64,000 nt of DNA, taken from Cercis canadensis. Its lineage: Eukaryota > Streptophyta > Magnoliopsida > Fabales > Fabaceae. Under the pieces are notes generated by a model. The model was not told the origin of the DNA. It was given only the letters and a program-made list of their open reading frames with translations, and did no database searches. The stretch covers positions 1,002,122 to 1,066,121 of the forward strand of contig QAOA01002417.1 of assembly GCA_003255065.1 (NCBI GenBank), given 5' to 3'. Each line of letters opens with the position of its first letter. The first letter of the stretch is position 1. Shown one piece after another: positions 45,712 through 58,307 of this stretch. Both the position numbers and the translations under genes were made by a program.

Positions 45712-47159
45712 TGCTTTCTGTTAGCTTATTTTTATCTTTGAAGAGGGAAAGCAAAAATTGGTGAACTATTCTGGTGCTGTAACTTCCAGTTTGCAGTTGC
45801 TATCATATATGCAGATGTGTTGTTAGAAGTGTGCAGTTATTTATGTGTCTTTAAGACTTGTAGATGTGTACTGGTCTTGAACTTTATTTAAAGCTATGAC
45901 ACGGAGGAAATAGAAGTGAAAAGAATATCTTGTAATTTTTGCATCTTAAGGTTTTGTCAAGTCTCTCTAGGCAGGAAAAAGAAACATATGCTTTTGCAAT
46001 ATTGGGCCAGAGTCCATGATGCTCTCTATTTTAGTTAAGTTGGTGACGTGGATGGATATGCAACTAGATGGGATTGTTTGTGGTGTGGCTTCCATTTTAC
46101 TTTAGAGTAGGTTCACATTTATTAAGTGGCATGTTACTGGAAGTAAAGTTTCGTACCTGTTTGTTAATGAATCTGCTGCCCCTTTTCCCCTTCTGTATAA
46201 TGTGCTCGGGGTTCTCCTTGTCTTTTTGAGTCCCAAGTCCTTCCAATTCTCCACAATTACTGTGGCAACTAGTCAGCATTAGTGTCCAGCCCTTGCACAA
46301 GGTCTTCATGTACACGTGGATGACACACATGTCATATCGATGGATTCGTTTATTTCAGTATGATAAGTTGTGCTGATGTTGTGCCGAGTTTGTGAGCTTG
46401 TCTTGATTGCTGTGAGAGAGGTTGTGTATAGCTTTTGCACGAGGGCAATCAAACGTTAGACTCTGACTTTCTTGTATTAAATGATTGGTCAAGGTAATCA
46501 ACCAATGTAATTACAAACTATGGCCATCGAAAGACTTCTAATTTCTTTGCCCTCTATCAAGATGTCTTGAGAACGTCTTTTATATTGCAATTTTAACCTA
46601 TGGATCTCGTAGGAAAAAAAACGTGAACTTTCTAAACATGGCTATCATTCGCAAAGGAAAAGTAATTTTTGGGAGTTGGATTCTTCTTCGAATGTTGTTA
46701 TTGATTTTTAGGAAGAGCGTTCGTTCTGCCACCATTAATGTTAGGCCAATCGTATCAAGCCTTGGGGGGCATCTAACTCGTTGAAGATTGAGAATAATTG
46801 TACACTCGCGAATATGCCACATTTTCAATCTTGAAGATCCACTTGAATCTGTGAATTATAAAATCTAGTTCGGTTTCTTTTCTTTTATGAAAAAATGAAT
46901 AAACAATGGCGGCATTATATAGACTCTTCAAGGGCATTGATCTCAATCTTTTTTAACTAAAATTGAGCTCCTTGGTACTATTTTTTTCTTTTTGGTTTTA
47001 GCTTCTTGCTTTGGTTCAATTCAATGGGCCAGTTTGATCTAATACCAACTTGGGCTGGATTTTATGCGGCCTCTTCATTATATACGCCTAGAAACAGATA
47101 ATCCTCGCCCAATTAAAAACATTAGCTCAAGCATTTTCGCTGCGAAGGTCGAAGAAAGC
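45712..47159. other. SR45a 3' UTR and AKRP promoter
   Basis: The left half is the probable 3' UTR of the SR45a-like gene. Near 47023-47036 TGGGCC and TTGGGCT occur within 30 bases, followed by a TATATA at 47079-47084; together these look like the AKRP promoter. No other gene is supported. Confidence 0.5.
47079..47084 (+). promoter_or_regulatory. TATA-like element of AKRP
   Basis: TATATA lies 76 bases before the ATG at 47160 and downstream of an alternative in-frame ATG at 47064. If used, transcription starts after 47064 and the protein must begin at 47160. Confidence 0.45.
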
Positions 47160-50100
47160 ATGTCGCATTCCTCAGCTCTGCTGAATCCTCAAGCTCACAA
47201 AATCTTCTCTCCACTCCCCAATTTCCCTTCTTCTGTCACACAATGGAAGCTCCAGTTTTCTCGACCTGTAAAATTTCCTTGCAATTTTTACCATTCCTCG
47301 CAATCTCTGCAGTCCTCCAACCACATACCTGAGTACGACTTGGAAGAACATTTCATAGGTGATTGTGTTGTGTTTGAAGAAGGCATCTTCGAAGACCCAA
47401 TTGTCCAGGACGACCACAATATCGAAAATTCCAATGTAAAAAAGCCTGGAACCAAATCTAATTCCAAGAAAAATGTTGCAGAAATTGTGCCTGAGAATTT
47501 GGTTCCGGACAAGTGGAGAGAAGCTCAGGAAGAGATTAACATCACCAAGAAGGAGCGGCGCAAAATTGCTCAGCAATTGGAGTTCAATAGCAAGGTTGAG
47601 AAGAAGAAAAAAGGATTAGTTCCACTAAGGAGTGTGAATCTGGAAGAGTATACAGCATATAAGGAGGCTAAGTTGGCCAAGCTGAAGCCGCTACTTCTTG
47701 ATAACCCTTCGAATTTTCCGGTGAAAGAGGAGGTGCCCGTGGGTAAAGAAGGCGAAATGGGGAATGGGTCTGGTAGTGAGCGTGTAGAGCCAAAGAATCC
47801 AAGGTGGGCAGTATATGGAAGGGGATTGGAGGATGTTACAGAGTTTTTCAATAGTGGAAACTACGACGCTAGTGATAAGAGTACTGAAGGTACCTGTCTC
47901 TTTTTATCGTGCTTTTGAGTTTTCTCCATCATGTTGGACTCTGTTTCTTGCGCTATTTTCGAGTTGTGTGCATGTTAATGTTAGATAGCCTTTTTAATTC
48001 AAGGTAGAACGGTAAGACTTGAAATTTCAACGTGGACTAATTGAGTGAAATTCAACTATTTGATGTACGAGCTTTTGAAAACTAAATGGTTTGTTCACCT
48101 ACGTTGAATCATAGTTAATGCCAACATAAATAGAGAAATGAAATTTTCATCCAATCTTTTTTCCTGAAAAGCTTTTATCTGTTAATGTGAGCTCATAATG
48201 ACCTCGTAAGCAGCTTGGTGTATTTATGGCTCTTAAATATTAGGATATCATCTGCCTTATTGTTTCATGCTTGAATGAATAGGTCGTCGTAAGTTGTTTA
48301 GTAAGGAGGAGAAGGTTCTCTTGAATAAGCGGATACCAGATCTGGCAGCTGCTACCTCAGTAAGTTTTCCATGTCCGATGAACATTTGCTGCTACTTCTT
48401 CTTCATCATCTCGTGGAAGAAAAGAATTCCTCCTGAGTTGCCTCTAGTAATGTTGTGAGTTATCTGAGTAGTTCCTGATGTCGTCAAGTCTTTCTGGACT
48501 GGATTCACTGGGAGTAATAACCCCAGTTGCAATTTTATAATTCAAAATTTCATATAGGTGTGGGGAAAAGGCTGCTGCTTCTTATTTGTAGTCCTTTTGT
48601 TGAATGATCTAGATGCTTTGAGTCTTTTATGCTGATATTGAAATCATTTTCAGGACAAATGGCTTCCTCTGCACACTCTTGCTGCATCAGGAGAATTTTA
48701 CCTTCTAGATTCTTTGTTGAAGCATAATGTTGACATCAATGCTGTGGATAAGGTATATAAATTGAAACTTACCATATAGGATAGTTAAACTGTTAAACTT
48801 ACCATTTAAGTAATTATGATTTACTTCCTTTCCAGGATGGTTTGACTGCTCTTCACAAAGCGATAATTGGAAAAAAGCAGGCCATAACCAACTATCTTCT
48901 AAGGAATTCAGCTAATCCGTTTGTACGTGATAAAGTGAGTAAAAGTACTGAGTACTGACTCTTCTTGCACTTATATTATATTGACCGTATGTGAACATGA
49001 CACCACATTCATAGTCTGCTCTGTGCTCTATGAATAAAAACGTAATTCAGTAATCCTAATTATGCAGACAGTACATTGAAAAGGACAACTAGCTACTTCT
49101 TTGTTAGGTTGCGTTGTTACAGTTGCATAATTACCTTTACTTATTGATAATAATATTTAATCCTGTCTTCAGCCTTAGTTTCCTATCGCTGATATGTTTT
49201 TTTTTAATAACCTACTTTGTTGTTTCTGTACTGGAAACAGGAGGGCGCCACCTTGATGCACTATGCTGTACAAACAGCTTCCAGTCAAGCTATCAAAATT
49301 CTCTTATTATATAATGTTGACATAAATCTTCCGGACAATGTATGATTAATGTTCTCTAATGAATGATTAAAGGTCTCATTTGTGGTAAGCTGTTTGAGAA
49401 CATAATTGACTTGTGCTATCTCAGGAGGGGTGGACACCATTACATCTTGCTGTTCAAGCCCAGCGAACAGATTTAGTGAGGCTTCTGCTCATTAAAGGGG
49501 CTAATAAGACATTGAAAAACAAGGTACATGTCTATTGATTCCCTTATTCATCTCTCAGCAAAAAATCCCTTGTTCTCTAGTTTAGCCTGAACTTACATGC
49601 TCAAAATGTTTGCCTCTAAGTACTGGTTAACTTATGTTCTTGTCATTGGAAATAGAATGTTGGCCTCTAAGTACTGGTTCACATGATAGATGATGTAAAT
49701 GGGACGATATTATGATAGCCCATTTTATAGTTGAGATACATTTCATGAGATTGCTTGTAAACCAGGGGACCCTTTTGAGAGTTGATACAAGTTTTATTCA
49801 TTGTCAATGAAAGAAAAAAATTTCATAATTAGTTGATGAATTCTGGGGAATAATTTTGCTTAATTGTGTCTCCAGAGTTTCTGCATTCTATTCTTAAGAA
49901 GCTTGGTGTTATTTGTTGCATCTTCAAAATTTTCGACTGTTGATCTGTAAAACAAGGGAAATTTTTCAAGAGTCATAGCAAGTTTTGAATTTCCATTCTT
50001 TAACCTTAACTTTTTTTAGCCTTTATCTATCTGCTTAATGCTCGCCCCTTCTTGTGTTGATTATAAACTGCAAGTTTTCTATTGTTTGTCCCAGGATAAT

Positions 50101-50190
50101 TTATCTCCACTTGATCTTTGCCTTTATTCTGGTCAAAACATCAGAACATATGAGCTAATCAAGCTGTTGAAACAGCATCCAAGGCGTTAA
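47160..50190 (+). CDS. AKRP: Chloroplast ankyrin repeat protein AKRP
   Basis: Plastid protein needed for embryo and chloroplast development; in Arabidopsis it pairs with EMB506. Exons: 47160-47889, 48283-48359, 48654-48752, 48836-48934, 49241-49339, 49425-49523, 50095-50190. They sum to 1299 nt, giving 432 residues (Arabidopsis 435). The N-terminus [16 protein letters not shown] is Ser-rich and lacks acids, as transit peptides do. A charged coiled-coil-like stretch ([20 protein letters not shown]) precedes [11 protein letters not shown] and [16 protein letters not shown]. Ankyrin repeats follow from [13 protein letters not shown] (residues 270-432). Four consecutive exons of exactly 99 nt each encode one 33-residue repeat. 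Starting at 47064 would add 32 residues, but a TATA-like element lies between the two ATGs, so 47160 is preferred. Confidence 0.9.
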
Positions 50191-51810
50191 ACTTAGATCA
50201 CAAATGAGTCATTTTCAAACAAATCAGGAATGGACATTGTCAAGCTTTTTACGACAGCCAGATTCAAAGGATTCCAGCATATATCTTATGTTACATGCCA
50301 ATGGAGACGTTAATTTGGCTACACCAAAATGAAATGAATTTTTGTACCCACTTTGTATCATATATTCTTGTGATTCTGTAAGTATTGATTTGAACTGCAT
50401 AATAGAGTTATAGTACTTTACATATGTATCTGCCCAGTATTCTTGAAACAACGACCACTGCAAGTGATATTTCACAAAAAAAACGACCACTGGGTTTATT
50501 TGGCATATTCTCTATGCCAAGCAAAATAACAATTTAATGACCTGATAGGAATACGAATAAACAAGTATTTTTGTCATTGTAGAAGATATTGTTTGGTGCT
50601 AATTTGTATTTTTCGTAGTAGTAACTTTTGGTTATATCAAAATCCTGGCTAAGTAGGGAAAAAAATAAAAACTAGAAAGGAAAAAAAAAAAAAAGGATAT
50701 CAACAAAAGTGTTATTTGCAGAATTTAAAAATGTTATTTTGTTTTTCTTTTAAGAAAAAAAATTCCTCCTTGCTAACTGCTTTTTTTTTTTCGGGGCCAT
50801 GGTGCTAACTGCTGATTATATTCTCAAATAGGAAGAGTCATAAAGCAAAGGTTTTCTCTATGAATTTTTCGGTAAAGAATGATGCTTTCCTCTTTTCTGA
50901 AACGAATGAATGTTGAAAAATATACGTCTAGATTCTAGTTTGTGAAAGTGCCCCCTTTTTTTTTTTTTTAGCATGGCACATTACCATTGGCTTTTGACCT
51001 AGAAATTATATTTTTACAAATTATTTATTTAAATATAATATTTTTAAAATTATTATTTTCAATATTATAGTTTTTTTTTAAAAAACAAAAAATATATTTT
51101 TTAAATGCGGTAGGCCTTACTAGATACGCTGTAGCCTACGGGACATATCTCACTTCAAATTAGTAAAATTGACTTTGAAAACAAGAAGAAAACTTTGACC
51201 TTTGGAAACAAAAAGAAAGGGTGCGGAAAGAGAAAAGAGAGGGGAGGAGGGGGGGGCGGGCGTTGATGGATGCTGACATGACATTGTTAAGTAAAGAGCA
51301 TGAATTACAAAATTGGGATACTCCGATTGGCTATGGTGTGTCTGTTAGGTCTATTGCTTTAAAAATATTTTTTTTTTGTTTTTTATTTTTAAAAAATTAT
51401 AATATTAAAAAAATAATTTTAAAAGTGTTATTTTTAAGTAAATAATTTGTAGAAGTGTAATTTTTAATCAAATGCCCATTATCATTACCATACAAAAATT
51501 AACATTGTTAAACAGAAGAATAGGATCATTTCCTTATCATTGCCCTTTCTCAGCAGGCAAGAAGGGTATCTTCTCTGATTCTCTGATCAAAGCAAAGCTT
51601 TCTATACTCTTATTCTCATCTATCTATGTCGAATAAATTATATTAAATTCAACTAAACGACACCCTGTCCTTGCAGAACGCGGCTCCTTCCTTTCATATT
51701 CAACTAACAATCTCTGTTTGCTCTTTCGGGTTTAGCACTCTCTTCTGCCTTGGCTTCTCCCTCCATTTCCCCGTTTCCCTTCACCTCCATCTTCATTTTA
51801 GCTTCAGATA
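50191..51810. other. AKRP 3' UTR, MITE, and BBD promoter
   Basis: About 400 bases of AKRP 3' UTR are followed by poly-A and poly-T rich DNA, then the inverted-repeat element at 50989-51476, then the promoter and leader of the bifunctional nuclease gene. No further gene is supported. Confidence 0.5.
50989..51476. mobile_element. Mutator-type MITE, 488 bp, with 10-bp target duplication
   Basis: The left end GGCTTTTGACCTAGAAATTA and the reverse-complemented right end GGCATTTGATTAAAAATTAC are similar for about 80 bases, including ACAAATTATTTA in both arms. The flanks CATTACCATT (50979-50988) and CATTATCATT (51477-51486) match at 9 of 10 positions. The centre has a G-rich stretch near 51221-51262. 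No transposase. Confidence 0.7.
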
Positions 51811-54800
51811 ATGCTTGGCTCTCGATTCTGCTCTGCCCGTGCAGTTTCGGGTTTTGGGTCTGGGACCGATCACACAAATGCGACCCGTTCCTTCCCTCAT
51901 TCACTTGTAATCGAGTCTACCTCGCTTCAATTACCGGTTATTCGGTTAGGACATAGAATTGGAAGAACTAAGTGTTTTCGATGTCCCAAATCGATCCTCA
52001 TTTCTTGTAATTCCTCTCGTGGAACCTCCCATAGCAGATCCAGCTTTGGCGATCATCATGAGCATGAGTTCCTTGAAGCTTCCCTCCTCCTATCAGGTAC
52101 CATCCCTGTTTGTTTCTGGATCTTTATTTTGTGGGGCTCATGTTTCTAAAAGATTGAAAATTTGGTTGAGTGCTTCATACATCGCCTTTTGAAGTTTTGT
52201 CTTTGATGCTTTGAAATGATCTCAAACATTTTTTTGCAGTATGAATATATATTTGGGCATTTGAGGCGATGGCTCTTTTGCCCACTTTTGCTCTTCAAAT
52301 TGGTTTCTAAGCTGATCGTAATTAATATAGTCCAATGCTTGCCTGTTTGAAGTATTTTGTTAATAAAATTTGCACAAAAAAGGTTGTGTTTTTATATCAC
52401 CACACAACCTTTCTAATTAAAGTGGCTGGACTCGTTTGAGCTTTACAGTGAATAAAGGGTTCTTTCACTGTTATATAGGCTTTCATTATATGCTCTCAGA
52501 AAAATATTGTTTTTCTTAAGCCAATGACTTTGGGTCTAGCCACATTCCTTCCCTTTGAAAAGCAGTGTTTTTGGGGTAAATATACCAATAAAAAATGCAC
52601 ACTTCGCTATCTTTAACTTTAATTAGATTTTCCTAGATGTTACAATACTTTGAAATCGGCCATATTATAGTGTTTTTGGGTGCATGTCAGTATACTAGGG
52701 ATAGTTTTCAACATTTTGTGGAAGGAAGTAAAGGCAGAAATGTTTAAGGTGTCCAGTTTTAGATGCGTAGCTAAATGAGATTCCCATCCTTTTAATAAGG
52801 TGGTGCCTGCCTTGGTGCGTTTCTGAATGTTTCTTTCTCTAATATGCTTCATCCCAGCTGATGGCTGTTGCTGTTATCCTTTTTCATTCATTTATTCGTT
52901 CTTGTTCTTTTTCCAGTCAAGTTTGCATCATTTACTGCAGCTTAGTATGGTAACTCTGGTACTTTTGATTATTTAGGTCTATCCATGTGTATGCATCCAT
53001 GAAATTTTTAATTACTTAAACTACCGCAGAAACAATCTCACACTATCATATGTGGAAGCATGGATTTCAAGAAAAATTATGGTGGAAGTCCTCTCTACCA
53101 TCAATTCCCTTATCTCCCCAAGCAAAGAGCCCAAGAAGAACTGATATTAATTCAATAAGACAGGGCTTTCTACAGCATTTCCAGAACCCTACGATTTTTC
53201 TCAAGATTTCGTGTGACGGAGACTATATTCTGCCTATAGTTGTAGGTATGTACCTAATAATCAAATGTAATAAAGAGGTTTGCTTTTTGCTTCCTTCACC
53301 TGTCATTTCTAGAAAATTCAAGTCCTATGAACTTCAATTGTGTGTTACTGCAGGAAGGATTGCTATTGAGAAACTTATAGATGCTGAAGTTGAACATGAA
53401 AATGGGGTAATTTTTTGGACCTTCATCACAATAGTTGCGCTTTTCTGTTCATGAACAATCCTTAGAAAATGTTGATATTGCAGGATTGCCCAGATCAGTT
53501 CCCGTTTGTCAAAAATCTTGTTGAACGGCTAGACCATGAAGTATGAAGCTAAGCATTTCTTGTTTTATGTTAACATGATGGTTCATAGTAGCATTGGAGT
53601 TTTATTGTTGTTAATTTGTCTTGCTCTTTTGAATATATGTCCATCAGATGTACTTAGTAATATACTGCTACTTAGTTTTAGTAACACCACCTCACTTCTC
53701 TCCTTCTAGCACCAAAATCTTGGAACTTTTAGTTCATATACATTATTCTTGACAATGAAAAGCTCCATCTCTCGCTCTCTCTCTCTTGCATATTCCACTT
53801 ACATGTCCACATTCCGTTCCCAAGCCTGTGCCCAAACCAATTTTTGTCCATCTTCCAAGTCATAAAATACTACAAAAGATATCTTGAGCTTGCCAATAAC
53901 CTTTCATTCTGATTGACCTTCTCTTTCTTTAAACAAGGATAATAAGGCGAGATCATAGATCATAGCATCAGTATTCATGCATCAGTATGTGTGTGTGTGT
54001 TTGTGAAATATCAAACTGAAAAAAGGTATAATTTTCATGCAGTTAGTCAACATACACAATTGTCTTTCCCTAAATGTGGTGACACGAACAATCTCTATGG
54101 CAAATTACAAATATGTTGCCTGGCGAAGGGCACAGAATTCTAGTTAAAACAAAAAAAATCGGAAGTCCGTAATTTGCCTAGAAATTGAAAATCAATGGCA
54201 CTGTAATTCTTTCCTGTGCAGTCATTTGCTTCAAATAGAAATTAGGTGTCTAATAAAATATTAAAAAGTCTTTCATTTTTTGTACTCTTTCAGGTGATAA
54301 TGGTGAGAATTACAGAGAGAGTGGTCAATACATACTTCGCCAGATTGTATCTTAGCAAGGTTTTCAAAATTCTTCAATTCTTAATGTTAATGATATAGCA
54401 CCTTTAGATCATGCCCTCTCTGTCCTGAAGTTTTCATTAGTGTTAATATTTTCTCCAGCCAGGGAAAAGTGACATTGTTAGTGTGGATGCACGCCCCTCG
54501 GATGCCATAAATGTTGCAAATAGATGCAAGGTATAACTTCTGTGACCGCTCTACCAATAGCTACTAAGAAACTAAGTTGTGAATGGAAATCATGGAAGAC
54601 TTCAGCAAGCTCATCTGCTCTATTGTAGACATACATAAAATGCATTGATTGAAGCATGAATGATGGAAAAATCCACTTGTTTGATTTGTGCAGGCACCAA
54701 TATATGTGAGTAAACAAATTGTTTTAACAGATGCTATCAGACTTGGTTATGGAATGGGTAGAGTGCGTGATAAAAGGCCTACCTATGATGTATTGCTTGA

Positions 54801-55403
54801 TAGGTATTGCGTAATTCTTGACTGACATTTTTGCCATTATTAGTTTTATTTACTCTCTGCCATGAGTGCTATTTTCTTTCGTTCTTTCTTTCCCTATTTT
54901 GGGCACTCCATATCATCTGCGTCTGTAAGCATGATAAATATCTTCTACAGTCCTGTAGATGGTCCGGATTTGCTAGCTCAGGAATTAAGTNATTCATTTT
55001 TCTCAAAGTTCTATTATTATTAGTTTTATTTACTCTCTGCCATGAGTGCTATTTTCTTTCGTTCTTTCTTTCCCTATTTTGGGCACTCCATATCATCTGC
55101 GTCTGTAAGCATGATAAATATCTTCTACAGTCCTGTAGATGGTCCGGATTTGCTAGCTCAGGAATTAAGTATGGTGAGAAATTTGCATATAGCTGTTAAA
55201 GAGGAAAGATTTACAGATGCAGGTATTATTGGAAGGACATATTTTATGTTTTCTTCTGATTTTCTTCAGTATATGATCATATCTAATGTTAAATACTTTA
55301 TTGAGTATTCAAATCACTAATTTTGTTATCCTGATGGCGCGCTTTTGCAGCTATATGGAGAGACAAACTTGCGGATCTTCGTAAATCAGCGCATGAGCCT
55401 TAA
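51811..55403 (+). CDS. BBD: Bifunctional nuclease (BBD family), DUF151 plus UVR domain
   Basis: Nuclease active on RNA and DNA, reported in basal defence. Exons: 51811-52096, 53030-53245, 53354-53406, 53484-53540, 54294-54359, 54459-54530, 54694-54803, 55131-55222, 55351-55403. They sum to 1005 nt, giving 334 residues. The N-terminal about 100 residues are variable. The DUF151 domain runs from PTIFLKISCDGDYILPIVVG through CPDQFPFVKNLVERL, VNTYFARLYL, SVDARPSDAINVANRCKAPIY to the YGMGRVRDKRP segment. The C-terminus (DLLAQELSMVRNLHIAVKEE...AAIWRDKLADLR) is a UVR domain. The start of exon 8 appears twice in the assembly (54951-54990 and 55131 on) because of a duplication around the N at 54991; only the second copy continues in frame to the end. 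Whether this is BBD1 or BBD2 is undecided. Confidence 0.92.
54836..55170. repeat. Direct duplication of 155 bp around N at 54991, inside BBD
   Basis: 54836-54990 and 55016-55170 are the same sequence base for base as far as I can read. They are separated by an N and about 24 bases. Both include the end of intron 7 and the first 40 bases of exon 8. Perfect identity and the N argue for an assembly artefact. If real, it would give a truncated extra exon. Confidence 0.85.
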
Positions 55404-56574
55404 TTAGTTTTTTAGGTATGTCCAAAATTAATAGTGGGCACTTCAGCATTTGGAGTATGACATGTAATTTATGCTGTCTGAACTTTCTAAAATATATTGG
55501 AATTTATTTTTCTTGTGGCGATGACAGGTTATATTCTGAAGATGAATCCCTCATATCTCATCCTGGTAATTTTTCAACAGGGATATTGAAGGAAGACCTT
55601 GAGGTATAAGTTGCTTAAATGATGGGTAATACCAAAATAATGTGTATAGATTCGCATTAGAGTCGTTGCCCCAATTAGTGTACATAAAATGTATTAAAAA
55701 CTGGTCTAAACTGGCAGAAGATAGACCACCTATTTTATACGAATTATTATACTCGGTGAAGTATAATGATAATCGAGTTTGCATTTAATCCTTGACATGA
55801 TCAATTAGAAGGAAGCATATGGTTGTCAATCTAATTTAATGTAAAATGTATCATATTTTCAAGTTCTAAAAGACTGATAGTTTACTATTGGTACAAACAC
55901 CCTCCAAATAAGAAAACATGGACTCCAAGCACTACCTATTTCCTAACTTACCATCTTTCTCTTCTTCTCGTTCTTCTTACTTCTAATTGCATGGACTCCA
56001 AGCACTACCGATTTCCTAACTTATCCATCTTTCTCTTCTTCTCGTTCTTCTTACTTCTAATTGAGCCCAATGTATCATTAGTGCTTTGAGACTCCTTATC
56101 AGGCTTGAATTTTCAATCTGATGTGCAGTAAACCACAAAAGATACAAGGCCGAAAAAGAAATCCACAAAAGATTGTCGCTTGGCATATAACTCATTATGG
56201 AAATCTGATTTGGATTTTTCTTTCGAGGATAAAGCACGGGACTCTGAATTACTAGTTCGTCCCACAATAATAGCCCATTGCAACTATTGTGTATGAATTT
56301 TCTTTTGGGTAGTGCGTGACAGTGAAGAGACAAAGACAAATGGACAATCAAACCAAGTATCTCCATCCAAACTTGCTATATTTCTATTAAAATCCTCAAC
56401 GGCCTAATCACCTCAGTTAAGTTGGGATGTGATGAAGATACAAATGCATATGCACAATTTTCACATACAACACAAGCATGTTGTAGTTGCACACATGCCC
56501 TGTAATACCAAATTACCAACACAAAAAGAGTTGGGGGAAACGGAAAAAGCTGGGCGTTTGTAGTAATAAGTCTA
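55404..56574. other. Convergent region between BBD and the ammonium transporter
   Basis: Holds the BBD 3' UTR, which may contain an intron (TTAG|GTATGT near 55412-55421 to GACAG near 55529), a tandem repeat at 55917-56063, and the 3' UTR of the minus-strand transporter. Confidence 0.5.
55917..56063. repeat. Two-unit tandem repeat, 73-74 bp
   Basis: CATGGACTCCAAGCACTACC opens both units (55917 and 55990). The units differ by one substitution and one added T. There is no N between them, so this may be a genuine recent tandem duplication. Confidence 0.85.
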
Positions 56575-58307
56575 CTATCCCGTTTCTTGTGTTGTCATTG
56601 GAACTGAAAGTCTCCGACTCCGACGTAAGATGGAAGGAAGTGATGGACTTATGTGCAGGCGAAGAGGGATTCGTGTCCTCTCTCCATCACCCCATAATGC
56701 ATAGGCTTCTTCTCCATGAACAGCATCGTCACCGACCTCAAGGTCCTCTTCATTCATCCGAAGATCAACAATGCGTCCTATAAGGATACAAATGAGGCTT
56801 GTGACAATGGCATTCCACACAGTAATAAAAGCTGCTCCAATTATCTGGAAACCCATTTGCTGGAGGCCTAGACCCGCTTTTCCTTCATAGCAGCCGTATA
56901 CTAAGCCTGTACCGTATTCCAAGTCTGTTCCATACATCATTTTCAAAAGTTCGGGTTTGGCAAACAAACCAGAAAGAACACCCCCCAGAAAACCAGCCAC
57001 GGCATGGGTGTGGAAGACCCCTAATGTGTCATCCACGCTTTGAAAGAATGCTGATCTCCTGTGCAATACCATCATGGTGTACCATGGAATTGAACCAGAC
57101 ATAGCTCCCATAATTATTGCTGCCCATGAATCCACCAGCCCTTTCATGTAGAATAAACATAAAAAGATTAAAACTTGGAAACATGTCGTAAGCTTGGAAA
57201 GCGATTGCAAACTGTTTGATATGGTGCTTATGTGAATTTACCTGCACCAGGTGTGATGCAGACGAGGCCACACATCATTCCCTGGACAGCACCAATGACT
57301 GAGCTTTTATTATACACAACTAGGTCCAAGGAAAGCCAGACCAGGAGACTGGTGGCGGTGCATAGATGGGTGTTCAAGATGGCCAAGGATGCGATGGTGC
57401 CCACTCCAAATGGAGCTCCACCATTGAAACCTGTCCAACCCAGCCACAGAAACCCTGCACCTCCAAGCATGTGAATTATGTTGTTAGGCGGAAAATTTTG
57501 CCTGTCTTCTGAAATTCTTGGCCCAACCTGACATTCACCACAACCCACATTCATTAGTAAAGAACAAAGAATAACAAATAGACCCTAAGATGTTTGATAA
57601 TTTTACTGTAAAAGTTTTGGCATTTCCCATGGTTCATTAGATTTGAGCCAAAAGAGGGAATGAGGGTAGTGATGATTGAGAAGTTCAATTTCAATTACCC
57701 AATAAGCGGCTGTGAAGCCAGCGACCCCAGAAGAGAGATGAATCACAAAGCCACCAGCATAATCAATTATTTTCGGTGTGAGGAACCCATCAGTGGCCCA
57801 AATAGTGAAGGCACCTATGGTGTAAGACACTGTAAGCCACAAAGGTACAAACATCATCCATGCATAGAAATTCATTCTCCCTAGTAAAGACCCAGCAAGT
57901 AATATAACGGTAATTGCAGCAAAAACGAATTGATAATACACATAATCAGCCATTGGAATGTAACCATGGTCAGACTGAGCAAGTTGAAACTTCTCAGTCA
58001 GAGAAGCCTTGGGCTTCCCCAACCATGGCGTGAGCTTGGGCCCAAATGCCATATTATGGGCCCAGAAAACCCAACAAATAAGTACCGCAGCAAATGCGTA
58101 TAGGGCCATAAATGCAGAGTTTACGGCCCATTTTCGTTTGACCATGCTTCCATATAGAATTACAAGCCCAGGAACACTCTGCAGGCCCACCAGAGTGGCT
58201 GCTGTGAGCTGCCATGCATTGTCTGCTTTGTTGTTCCATGAGGGAGATGCTTCGTTTGGGAGATCAGATGATAGAGAGTCAAAAACCTGAGAACCACTAT
58301 AATTCAT
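56575..58307 (-). CDS. AMT2: Ammonium transporter, AMT2 type
   Basis: Plasma-membrane channel-like transporter of the AMT/MEP/Rh family that takes up ammonium. Exons: 58307-57699, 57527-57242 and 57140-56575, summing to 1461 nt (486 residues). Family signatures are seen throughout: [20 protein letters not shown] in the first membrane segment, [68 protein letters not shown] and [18 protein letters not shown] with the conserved pore-region histidine. About eleven hydrophobic segments are expected. Introns in the coding region and the sequence style point to the AMT2/3/4 clade, as AMT1 genes are usually intronless. The cytosolic tail ends [25 protein letters not shown] stretch about 65 bases upstream on the coding strand could be the TATA element. 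No defects seen. Confidence 0.94.

Noticed and set aside
47064..47159. Upstream start adding 32 residues to AKRP
   Set aside because: A TATA-like element lies inside this stretch and the residues MRPLHYIRLETDNP do not resemble a transit peptide, whereas [10 protein letters not shown] does.
54951..54990. An extra exon in BBD
   Set aside because: It is a truncated copy of the start of exon 8, cut off by an N; the gene reads through correctly with the second copy.
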